64,000 nucleotides of DNA from SZAS-103 sp036496805 (GTDB lineage Bacteria > Pseudomonadota > Gammaproteobacteria > Xanthomonadales > Xanthomonadaceae). Below the pieces are notes generated by a model. That model saw nothing but the letters and a program-made list of their open reading frames with translations, was not told where the DNA came from and did no database searches. Below are positions 46,606 to 54,991 of the stretch, piece after piece; position 1 is the first letter of the stretch, and every line of letters begins with the position of its first letter. A program made the translations under genes and the position numbers. The DNA is taken from assembly GCA_036496805.1 (NCBI GenBank), contig DASXKN010000020.1, positions 124,001-188,000 on the forward strand, given 5' to 3'.

Positions 46606-47410
46606 ACTGCCCGAGGTCGAAACCACGCGCCGCGGACTGGCCCCGCACCTGATCGGCCGGCGCGTTCTCGGGGCGACCCTGCGCCGGCCCGACCTGCGCT
46701 GGCCGATCGCGCGCGAGATCGCCGCCGAGTTGCCGGGGCAATGCATCGCGGCGGTCGTGCGCCGCGCCAAGTACCTGCTGATCGAGGCGCAGACCGGGAG
46801 CGCCCTGCTGCATTTGGGCATGTCCGGCAGCCTGCGCGTGCTGCCGGCGGCGACCGCGCACGGTGCGCACGACCACGTCGACATCGCCCTCGAATCGGAC
46901 CGGGTGCTGCGCTTCAACGACCCGCGCCGCTTCGGCTGCCTGCTCTGGCAACCGGCCGGCAGCGTCCATCCGCTGCTGGCCGACCTCGGCCCGGAGCCGC
47001 TCTCCAACGACTTCGACGGCGACCACCTGTGGCGGCTCAGCCGCGGCCGCAGCGCGCCGGTGAAGGCTCTCCTGATGGACCAGTCGATCGTCGTCGGGGT
47101 CGGCAACATCTACGCCGCCGAGGCGCTGTTCCGCGCCGGCATCCATCCGTTCCGTGCAGCCGGAAAGGTCGGCCGCGAGCGCTATGCGGCGCTGGCCGCG
47201 GCGGTGAAGGCCATCCTCGCCCACGCGATCGCGCGCGGCGGCACCACCCTGCGCGACTTCATCTCGCCCGACGGCACGCCCGGCTATTTCGAGCAGGAGC
47301 TGTTCGTCTACGGCCGCGCCGGCGAGCGCTGCAAGGTCTGCCGCACGCCCCTGCGGGCACGGACGATGGGCCAGCGCCCGACGGTCTGGTGCCCGCGCTG
47401 CCAGCGCTGA
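46598..47410 (+). CDS. mutM: Formamidopyrimidine-DNA glycosylase
   Basis: This 270-residue enzyme excises 8-oxoguanine and formamidopyrimidines. The N-terminal PELPEVE supplies the catalytic Pro and Glu, and the C-terminal zinc finger CKVCRTPLRARTMGQRPTVWCPRC is intact. The start at 46598 is required because Pro must follow the initiator Met; a decoy copy lies 58 bases upstream in another frame. Confidence 0.95.
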   Translation: MPELPEVETTRRGLAPHLIGRRVLGATLRRPDLRWPIAREIAAELPGQCIAAVVRRAKYLLIEAQTGSALLHLGMSGSLRVLPAATAHGAHDHVDIALESDRVLRFNDPRRFGCLLWQPAGSVHPLLADLGPEPLSNDFDGDHLWRLSRGRSAPVKALLMDQSIVVGVGNIYAAEALFRAGIHPFRAAGKVGRERYAALAAAVKAILAHAIARGGTTLRDFISPDGTPGYFEQELFVYGRAGERCKVCRTPLRARTMGQRPTVWCPRCQR

Positions 47411-47552
47411 GGCGCGCGCCATGCCGCTGGAAGGTCGGCAAACGGCTATAGTTCCGCCTTCGAGCCGCATTTTCCATTGATCGGAAAGCAGACGGCAGGG
47501 GAACTCGGCTGCAACGACCCGCCAGGACGCGGCCAGCGGAAAAACGACGCCA

Positions 47553-48116
47553 ATGACTTCGGACGCCGACATCACGACCTTGCTGGAAGCCGCCCGCGGC
47601 GGCGATCGCGCGGCGCTGGACAACGTTCTGGCCACGCTCTACCGCGAGCTGCACGCGATGGCGCGCCGCCAGTTGCACGGCCAGCGCGGCGGCACGCTCG
47701 ACACCACCGCGCTGGTGCACGAGTCCTACTTCAAGCTGATCCGCAGCCAGAACGCCGAGTTCTCCGACCGCGCGCACTTCTTCGCCTACGCCGCCACCGC
47801 GATGCGCAGCGTGGTCGTGGACTACGCGCGCCAGCGCCTGTCGCAGAAACGCGGCGGCGACCAGCAGCGGATCACCGAGCTGCCCGACGACATCACCGCC
47901 GGCATCGAGCTGGGCGAGGAGATGCTGCACCTGGACAGCGCGCTCCAGAAACTTGCCGCGCTCGACAAGCGCCTGGCGCAAGTGGTCGAGCTGCGCTATT
48001 TCGCCGGCCTGTCGGAAACCCAGATCGGCGAGCTGCTCGGCTGCTCGGAGCGCACCGTGCGGCGCGACTGGCAGAAGGCGCGGCTGTTCCTGCTGTCGGA
48101 ACTGCAACCGGGCTAG
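47553..48116 (+). CDS. ECF-type RNA polymerase sigma factor (kinase-linked group)
   Basis: The 187-residue protein has a sigma2-like domain (about residues 15-85) and sigma4 (about 130-185, LDKRLAQVVELRYFAGLSETQIGELLGCSERTVRRDW). It matches the ECF group usually encoded next to Ser/Thr kinases (TIGR02999-type). Where most ECFs have acidic residues in region 2.2 (DAEDLVQETF pattern), this one reads LDTTALVHESYF, with Thr51-Thr52. In a studied relative, phosphorylation of such a threonine by the partner kinase activates the sigma factor. A Ser/Thr kinase follows. Confidence 0.88.
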   Translation: MTSDADITTLLEAARGGDRAALDNVLATLYRELHAMARRQLHGQRGGTLDTTALVHESYFKLIRSQNAEFSDRAHFFAYAATAMRSVVVDYARQRLSQKRGGDQQRITELPDDITAGIELGEEMLHLDSALQKLAALDKRLAQVVELRYFAGLSETQIGELLGCSERTVRRDWQKARLFLLSELQPG

Positions 48117-48124
48117 TCCTTCAT

Positions 48125-48241
48125 GCCCATGATCGAACGTCCTGTCCGACATGGGCGCGACGCGTCCGGCACACGTCCGGACGCGTCGCCGCCGCGCCAT
48201 CGCAATCGATGGCGCAGCCGATGGCCCATCCATGGGCCATC
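48125..48241. promoter_or_regulatory. Four consecutive hairpins between sigma factor and kinase
   Basis: Perfect stems abut each other: 48125-48156 (7 bp), 48157-48189 (13 bp), 48194-48215 (9 bp) and 48220-48241 (8-10 bp); two weaker stems follow to 48280. Architecture resembles the hairpin series before ltaE. On the minus strand two loops contain GGA. Possible roles: uneven expression of the two genes, translational control of the GTG-started kinase, or an antisense RNA. Confidence 0.6.
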
Positions 48242-48289
48242 ATCGATGATGCCCGTCGATAACCCCGCCAGCTTCGCGGGTCGCTAGCC

Positions 48290-51088
48290 GTGCACCCGGA
48301 ACTCTGGGCCCGCGTCGCGCCACTGCTGGACGAGCTGCTCGACCTGCCCTCATCCGAGCGCGCCGGGCGCCTGGACGCGATCCAGCGCGCCGACCCGGAC
48401 GCCGCAGCCGAACTGCGGCGCCTGCTGGCCTACGAATTCACCGACCCCGACTTCCTCGCCACCTCGGTGGCGCAGGCCTCGGTCAACGCGCCCACGCCGG
48501 GCGCACGGGTCGGGCCGTACCGCCTGCTGCGCATGATCGGCGAAGGCGGCATGGGCCAGGTCTGGCTGGCCGAGCGCGCCGACGGCCTGTTCGAGCGCCG
48601 CGTCGCGCTCAAGCTCCTGCACCCGGGGCTGGCCGACACCAACCTGCGCGCGCGCTTCGACCGCGAGCGCCAGATCCTCGCCAGCCTCGGCCACGAGCAC
48701 GTCGGCCGCCTGCTCGATGCCGGCATCGCCATCGACGGCCAGCCCTACCTCGCGCTCGAATACGTCGAAGGCCAGTCGATCACCGCCTACGCGACCCAGC
48801 GTAAGTTGACCGTGGTGCAGAAGCTGCAACTGTTCCTGCAGGTGTGCAGCGCGGTCAGCCACGCGCACGCCAGCCTGGTCGTGCACCGCGACCTGAAGCC
48901 GTCGAACATCATGGTCACGCCGGGCGGCGCGGTGCGCTTGCTCGACTTCGGCATCGCCAAGCTGCTCGACGCGCCCGGCCGCGACACCACCAGCGAGACC
49001 ACGCGCGCCGGTTCGCGCGCCTTCACCCTGCACTACGCCGCGCCCGAGCAGATCCTCGGCGAGCAGGTCACCACCGCCACCGACGTGTACTCGCTCGGCG
49101 TGGTGCTCTACGAACTGCTCACCGGCTGCAAGCCCTACCGCATCCGCCGCGACACCGACGCCGAATGGGAAGAGGCGATCATCAGCGGCGAACCGACCCG
49201 TCCCTCGTCGGCCACGCGCGGCCGCGAGGACCTGATGACCCGCTCCGAGCGCCGCCTGCCGCGCGTGCTCAGCGGCGATCTCGACAACATCACCCTCAAG
49301 GCGCTGCACAAGCGGCCCGAGGACCGCTACCTGTCGGTCGAGGCCTTGGCCGCCGACATCAAGCGCTACCTCAGCGGCCGCCCGGTCGACGCGCACGCGA
49401 AGAACTACGGCTACCGCTTCGGCAAGTACATGCGCCGCAACGCGGTGCAGATCGCCGCGGTTGCCGCGGTGATCGCCCTGCTCGGCAGCGCGCTCTACGC
49501 CACCTGGTCGCAGCAGCGCGAGGCGAACGCGGAGGCGCAGCGCGCGCAGGCGATGCACGACTTCGTGATCGGCCTGTTCGAGCAGGCCGAAAAGGAAGCC
49601 GGGCCCGCGAACGCGGTCGACATCCGCCGCCTGCTCGACGCCGGCGTGCGCCGCACCAATGCCGAGTTCGCGCAGCAGCCCACCACGCGCGCCGAACTGC
49701 TGACCCTGATCGCGCGCATCCGCCTGCGCCTGGGCGACTATGCCGCGGCGATCGCGGTGCTCGACCTGCAGAAATCGGCGCTGTACACCGCGCCGGCCTC
49801 GGTGCAGATCGAATCGCTCGAGCTGCGCGGCGATGCCCTGCGCATGCTCGGCAAGCCGGCCCTGTGCCGCGACCTGCTGGTCGCGCACCAGGACCAGCTC
49901 GAGGATCGCGGCGAAGCCGCGCGCCGCGATGCGGCCGGCTACCAGTCCGTACTTGGCCGCTGCGAGCGGTCGCTCCAGAACGCTGGCGCCGCGCGGCTGC
50001 ACTTCCAGCGCGCGCTGGCGCTGCGCGAATCGCTCGCCAATCCCGGCGCCGAGCCGGCCGAGAGCCTGGTCGATCTCGCTGGCCTGGAAGCCGACGCCGG
50101 CCACGACAAGGTCGCGCTCGCGGGCATGCTCGATGCCTTGCAGCGGCTGCAGGCAAGCCACGACGAGCAGGGCCCGCTCGCGGTGTCGATCTGGCAAAAC
50201 CTGGGCAGCCTGTATCGCGAATCGGGCAATGGCACGGCCGCGGAGAACGCCTACCGCACGGCCGAACGCCTGGCGGTCGCGCTGTACGGCAACGAGCATC
50301 CGACCACGATCGATGCCGAACGCGGACTGGCGGCGATCTACGTCGACCAGGGCAAGCTCGACCAGGCCGAGGCGCTGTTCACCCAGGCGCAGGCGAAGCT
50401 GGTGAAGCTGCTCGGGCCCAACCATCCCGAGCTCGGCTCGATGAGCAACTCACTGGGCATCATCGCCTGGGAACGCGGCGACGTCGCCACCGCCGAGACG
50501 CAACTGCGCCGGGCGATCGCGTTGTGGACGAACACCTCGCGCCTGCACGGCGGCGTGTTCAACCTCGCGATGGTGCTGCACGGAGCCGGACGCGATGCGG
50601 AAGCCGAGCCGCTGGCGCAGCGCGCGCTGGCCCTGCGCGAGCAGCAGTTCGGCGACGGCAACGGGCTGGTCGGCGCGAGCCTGCGCCAGATCGGCGAGAT
50701 CAAGCTGGCGCAGAACGACACTGCCGCCGCAGAACCGCTGCTGTTGCGCGCGCAGGCGATCCTCGCCGCCGACTTCGGGCCGACCCACACGGCGACCGGC
50801 CAGGTGCAACTCGCGATCGCGCACCTGCGCATGGCGCAGCATCGCGATGCCGATGCCGCCGCGCTGGTCGCCGACATCGAGCGCCGCTTCCAGCCTTCCG
50901 ACGCCGAGCACCGCCGCCTGCTGTGGCGCGCGCGCACGCTGGCCGCGCAACTGCATTGCGCACAGCCGGCCGATGCCGTGCAAGGCCGGCGCGCCCTGGC
51001 GAAGGTGCTCGCCGAGATCGATGCGGAAATGCCGGTCAGCGTGGTCCGGCGCGCGACCGCGACGGCGCTGCACGCCTGCGGCGGTTGA
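48290..51088 (+). CDS. Transmembrane Ser/Thr protein kinase paired with the ECF sigma factor
   Basis: A 932-residue protein with an N-terminal extension (1-75), kinase domain (about 76-365; GEGGMGQV, Lys108, HRDLKPSN with Asp201, DFG Asp219, APEQ), a membrane helix (about 385-404), and a long tetratricopeptide-like region. The GTG at 48290 directly follows an in-frame stop, so no earlier start is possible. Its pairing with the sigma factor suggests it phosphorylates it on an external cue. Confidence 0.9.
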   Translation: MHPELWARVAPLLDELLDLPSSERAGRLDAIQRADPDAAAELRRLLAYEFTDPDFLATSVAQASVNAPTPGARVGPYRLLRMIGEGGMGQVWLAERADGLFERRVALKLLHPGLADTNLRARFDRERQILASLGHEHVGRLLDAGIAIDGQPYLALEYVEGQSITAYATQRKLTVVQKLQLFLQVCSAVSHAHASLVVHRDLKPSNIMVTPGGAVRLLDFGIAKLLDAPGRDTTSETTRAGSRAFTLHYAAPEQILGEQVTTATDVYSLGVVLYELLTGCKPYRIRRDTDAEWEEAIISGEPTRPSSATRGREDLMTRSERRLPRVLSGDLDNITLKALHKRPEDRYLSVEALAADIKRYLSGRPVDAHAKNYGYRFGKYMRRNAVQIAAVAAVIALLGSALYATWSQQREANAEAQRAQAMHDFVIGLFEQAEKEAGPANAVDIRRLLDAGVRRTNAEFAQQPTTRAELLTLIARIRLRLGDYAAAIAVLDLQKSALYTAPASVQIESLELRGDALRMLGKPALCRDLLVAHQDQLEDRGEAARRDAAGYQSVLGRCERSLQNAGAARLHFQRALALRESLANPGAEPAESLVDLAGLEADAGHDKVALAGMLDALQRLQASHDEQGPLAVSIWQNLGSLYRESGNGTAAENAYRTAERLAVALYGNEHPTTIDAERGLAAIYVDQGKLDQAEALFTQAQAKLVKLLGPNHPELGSMSNSLGIIAWERGDVATAETQLRRAIALWTNTSRLHGGVFNLAMVLHGAGRDAEAEPLAQRALALREQQFGDGNGLVGASLRQIGEIKLAQNDTAAAEPLLLRAQAILAADFGPTHTATGQVQLAIAHLRMAQHRDADAAALVADIERRFQPSDAEHRRLLWRARTLAAQLHCAQPADAVQGRRALAKVLAEIDAEMPVSVVRRATATALHACGG

Positions 51089-51094
51089 GGATCG

Positions 51095-51727
51095 TCACGA
51101 CTCCGGCGTCTGCCGCGGCGCGTCCCGCGGCAATGGAATCCCGCCCTCGCCGGCCATCGCCTTCTTGAACTCCGCGCGACTGACCGAGACGTAGCGCTCG
51201 TTGCCGCCGATCTCGACCTGCGGGCCCTGCTTCACGACGCGGCCGCGTTCGTCCACGCGCACCACCATCGTCGCCTTCTTGCCGCTGTGGCAGATCGTCT
51301 TGATCTCCACCAGCTCGTCGGCCCACGCGAGCAGGTACTGGCTGCCTTCGAACAGCTCGCCGCGGAAATCGGTGCGCAAGCCGTACGCGAGCACCGGAAT
51401 GCGCAGGCGATCGACGACCTCGCCGAGCTGCCAGACCTGCGCGCGCGCAAGGAACTGCGCCTCGTCCACCAGGACACAATGCAGCGGACCGCGGGCGGCG
51501 ATGTCCTCGTCCACCAGCGCTTCGAGGTCGTCCTCGCGGCCAAAGACGAGTCCTTCCGCCTTCAGGCCGATGCGCGAGCTCACCACGCCGGCGCCGTGAC
51601 GGTCGTCCATGCCGGGGACGAGGATGAGCGTGCGCATGCCGCGTTCGCGGTAGTTGTGCGCGCTCTGCAGCAGGGTCGTGGTCTTTCCGGCGTTCATCGC
51701 CGAATAGTAGAAGTACAGCTTGGCCAT
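51095..51727 (-). CDS. tdk: Thymidine kinase
   Basis: The 210-residue type II enzyme phosphorylates thymidine. P-loop SAMNAGKTT, VLVDEAQFL and the lasso region GGNERYVSVSR are present. In E. coli TDK four cysteines bind zinc; here TICHSGKKAT keeps one and RYVSVSR has Ser for the last, so the structural zinc site is largely lost. It converges on the sigma-linked kinase. Confidence 0.93.
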   Translation of the reverse strand: MAKLYFYYSAMNAGKTTTLLQSAHNYRERGMRTLILVPGMDDRHGAGVVSSRIGLKAEGLVFGREDDLEALVDEDIAARGPLHCVLVDEAQFLARAQVWQLGEVVDRLRIPVLAYGLRTDFRGELFEGSQYLLAWADELVEIKTICHSGKKATMVVRVDERGRVVKQGPQVEIGGNERYVSVSRAEFKKAMAGEGGIPLPRDAPRQTPES

Positions 51728-51819
51728 GCTTCGCCACGCGCCGGACGGGCCGACGATCATAGCAATCGGCTGTAGGCGCGAGCCGCTACACTGTGCGGCC
51801 TTTCCGGACCTGCGATCGC

Positions 51820-53811
51820 ATGCGCGGACTCAACCCCGACCAGCTCGCCGCCGTGCGCCACTGCGAAGGCCCGCTGCTGGTGCTGGCTGGCGCGGGCAGC
51901 GGCAAGACCCGGGTGATCACCGAGAAGATCGCGTACCTGGTGCGCGAACGCGGGGTATCGCCGAAGCATATCGCCGCGATCACCTTCACCAACAAGGCCG
52001 CGCGCGAGATGCGCGAGCGCGTGGGCAAGCTGCTGCCGGGCGAGAGCGGCGAGGGGCTCACGGTCTGCACCTTCCATGCGCTCGGCCTGCGCTTCCTGCA
52101 CGTCGAGCACGAACGCGCGGGACTGCGCCGCGGCTTCTCGGTGTTCGACGCCGACGACGCGCTGGCGCAGATCCGCGAACTCGCCGGCGCCGGCGTCAAG
52201 CCCGATGCGGTCGAGGCCTTGCGGCAACTGGTCTCGCGGGCGAAGAACGAAGGCCTCTCGCCGGAACAGGCGCAGGCCGCGGCCGGCAGTCCGCGCGAGC
52301 GCGAGGCGGCCGGCGTCTATGCGCGCTACCAGGAACGCCTGGCGGCGTTCAACGCGGTCGACTTCGACGACCTGATCCGGCTTCCGCTGCAACTGCTCGA
52401 AGGCGACGACCTGCTCGCCGCCGCCTGGCGCGAGCGCATCCGCCACCTGCTCGTCGACGAATGCCAGGACACCAACGGCGCGCAGTACCGCCTGCTGAAA
52501 GTGCTGGCGGGCACGCGCGGCCAGCTCACCTGCGTGGGCGACGACGACCAGAGCATCTACGCCTGGCGCGGCGCCAATCCCGAAAACCTCGACGCACTCG
52601 CGCGCGACTACCCGAGCCTGCGCGTGATCAAGCTCGAGCAGAACTACCGCTGCGCCGCGCGCATCCTGCGCGCCGCCAACGCGCTGATCGCGAACAACCC
52701 GCACGCGCATCCCAAGCAGCTCTGGAGCCGGCTCGACGAGGGTGGTCCGATCCGCGTGTGGTCGTGCAAGGACAACGAGGCCGAGGCGCAGCGCGTCGCT
52801 GGCGAGATCGACTTCCTGCGGCAGTCGCGCAAGTGCGAGCCCGGCGAGTTCGCGATCCTGTTCCGCGGCGGCCACCAGTCGCGGGCGCTGGAGAAGGCGC
52901 TGCAACTGGTACGCGTGCCTTATCACCTCACCGGCGGCACCGCCTTCCTCGACCGCGGCGAAGTAAAGGACCTGCTCGCCTGGCTGCGCGTGCTCGCCAA
53001 TCCCGACGACGATGCGGCCTTCCTGCGCGCGATCGGTTCGCCGAAACGCGAAGCCGGCGCGACCACGCTGACGAAGCTCGCCGAACTCGCGCGCCACGCC
53101 AGCCTGCCGCTGGCGCGCGCGGCGATGCAGTCGTCGTTGCTGAAAAACCTGCCCGCGCGCGGCGCGGCCGGCATCGCCGAATTCACCGGCATTCTTGCGA
53201 AGCTGCGCGAAGACGCCGAGCGCCTGTCGCCGTCGGACCTGTGCAAGCAGGCCGCCGAACGCAGCGGCCTGCTCGCGGCGCTGCGCGCACAGTGCAAGGG
53301 CGATGCCGACTTCGCACGACGCAAGGGCCACCTCGACGAACTCGCCGACTGGTTCAAGTCCGACAAGAGCCGTGACGCGCCGCCGTCGGCCGGCTCGCTC
53401 GCCGCGCAACTCGCCCTGCTTTCGCACGCCGATCGCGGCGAACCCGGCAATGCGGTGCGGCTGATGAGCCTGCACGCCGCCAAGGGACTGGAGTTCCGCC
53501 ACGTCTTCATCGTCGGCTGCGAGGACGGCACGTTGCCGCACGAAGCCAGCCTCGAGGAAGGCCGCCTCGAGGAGGAGCGTCGCCTGTTCTACGTCGGCAT
53601 CACCCGCGCCAAGGAATCGCTGCACCTGTCGCACAGCCGCGAGACGAAACGCTGGGGCGGCATCGAACAGCGCCGCCCCAGCCGCTTCCTCGACGAGTTG
53701 CCCGCCGCCGACCTCCACCGCGACGGCGCCGATCCCGAACTCGACGCGGCCCATCGCAAGCAGCGAACGAGCGCGCAGTTCAGCGCGATCGCAGCCCTGC
53801 TGGGGGATTGA
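51820..53811 (+). CDS. rep: ATP-dependent DNA helicase Rep
   Basis: A 663-residue UvrD/Rep superfamily 1A helicase that unwinds 3'-5' and assists replication restart. Motifs: GAGSGKTRV (I), TFTNKAAREM (Ia), DECQDTN (II), GDDDQSIYAWRGA (III), NYRC (IV), VRLMSLHAAKGLEF (V), VGITRAK (VI). The beginning MRGLNPDQLAAV is typical of Rep. Confidence 0.93.
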   Translation: MRGLNPDQLAAVRHCEGPLLVLAGAGSGKTRVITEKIAYLVRERGVSPKHIAAITFTNKAAREMRERVGKLLPGESGEGLTVCTFHALGLRFLHVEHERAGLRRGFSVFDADDALAQIRELAGAGVKPDAVEALRQLVSRAKNEGLSPEQAQAAAGSPREREAAGVYARYQERLAAFNAVDFDDLIRLPLQLLEGDDLLAAAWRERIRHLLVDECQDTNGAQYRLLKVLAGTRGQLTCVGDDDQSIYAWRGANPENLDALARDYPSLRVIKLEQNYRCAARILRAANALIANNPHAHPKQLWSRLDEGGPIRVWSCKDNEAEAQRVAGEIDFLRQSRKCEPGEFAILFRGGHQSRALEKALQLVRVPYHLTGGTAFLDRGEVKDLLAWLRVLANPDDDAAFLRAIGSPKREAGATTLTKLAELARHASLPLARAAMQSSLLKNLPARGAAGIAEFTGILAKLREDAERLSPSDLCKQAAERSGLLAALRAQCKGDADFARRKGHLDELADWFKSDKSRDAPPSAGSLAAQLALLSHADRGEPGNAVRLMSLHAAKGLEFRHVFIVGCEDGTLPHEASLEEGRLEEERRLFYVGITRAKESLHLSHSRETKRWGGIEQRRPSRFLDELPAADLHRDGADPELDAAHRKQRTSAQFSAIAALLGD

Positions 53812-53897
53812 CAACCCCGGCTTCGCTTCCCTGCACGCCCGCCAGCCGGTATTCTGTCCGGCCGCTTTCGGTGCCATCGCCCCTCAGGAGTACACCC

Positions 53898-54920
53898 ATG
53901 AACCGTCTGAAACTTCTGGCCGTTGCCAGCCTGAGCGCCCTGGCGCTGTCCGCCTGCACCGGGGACAAGAACCAGGCCGCGAAGGACCCGGTCACCGCTG
54001 CCCAGGACCTGTCCGCCGCCCTGCGCGCCAATGATTTCAACCGGCTCACCCACATCATGGTGCCGCCGGAGGACTACGCGAAGCTCGAGCAGCGCTACAA
54101 GGACGAGGCGGCCAAGAAGCCCGCGCCCTCGGCCGAGGAGAGCAAGCAGTTCGCCGACCAGATGGCCAACCTCACCGGTCCCGACGCCGAGACCAAGATC
54201 TTCGCCGACATCCAGCCCAAGCTGGCGCAGATGGGCCCGCAGATCCCGATGGGCGTGGCGATGATGAGCGGCATGGCTGGCCAGTCGATCGACAACAATC
54301 CCAAGCTCAGCCCGGACGAGAAGACCCAGGCGAAAGCCCTGCTCACCGCGGTCACCAAGTGGGCGTCGTCGGCGCCGCTGGCCGACCCGGACAAGGCCAA
54401 GCAGGCCATCCATGTCGTCGTGACCACGGCGCGCGACCTCAAGCTGACCACGCTCGAGGCCTCGCAGAAGCTCACCTTCGCCGAGACGGTGGACAAGGTC
54501 GGCATCGCCTTCGGCGGCCTGCGCAAGACGATGGCCGTGTACGGTTTCGACACCGACAAGGCGTTCGACAGCGTGAAGGTCGTGAAGAAGTCCGAGGACG
54601 GCGACAAGGCCGTGGTGACGATCAGCTACAGCCTGCTCGACACCCCGGTGACCGGCGACGTCGCCATGATCAAGCGCGACGGTCACTGGTACAGCGCCGA
54701 CCTGGTCAAGAGCATCGAGGACTCGCTGGCGAACAAGCCCGCCGAGGCCGCGCCGGCCATGGCCGCCCCGATGGCCCCGGCCGCACCGGATGCCAACGCC
54801 ATGCCGCAGGACGCGAACGCCCCCGGCGCCGACTCCGCCGCCAACGACCAGGCCGCGCCGGCTCCCGCCGAAGCGCCGGCTTCCCCGGCCAGCGACGCCG
54901 CCTCCCCCGGCACCAACTGA
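53898..54920 (+). CDS. Predicted lipoprotein with Ala/Pro-rich tail
   Basis: A 340-residue protein with lipoprotein signal MNRLKLLAVASLSALALSAC (Cys20 modified), a soluble domain to about residue 275, and an Ala/Pro/Asp-rich tail. CAGGAG precedes the ATG. The family is unknown to me. Confidence 0.75.
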   Translation: MNRLKLLAVASLSALALSACTGDKNQAAKDPVTAAQDLSAALRANDFNRLTHIMVPPEDYAKLEQRYKDEAAKKPAPSAEESKQFADQMANLTGPDAETKIFADIQPKLAQMGPQIPMGVAMMSGMAGQSIDNNPKLSPDEKTQAKALLTAVTKWASSAPLADPDKAKQAIHVVVTTARDLKLTTLEASQKLTFAETVDKVGIAFGGLRKTMAVYGFDTDKAFDSVKVVKKSEDGDKAVVTISYSLLDTPVTGDVAMIKRDGHWYSADLVKSIEDSLANKPAEAAPAMAAPMAPAAPDANAMPQDANAPGADSAANDQAAPAPAEAPASPASDAASPGTN

Positions 54921-54991
54921 GCCGACGCATCTCCGTCGAGCTTTCGGGATAACCTTCGGCGGCGCGCATGCGCGCCGTCCGAAGCCCGCCG

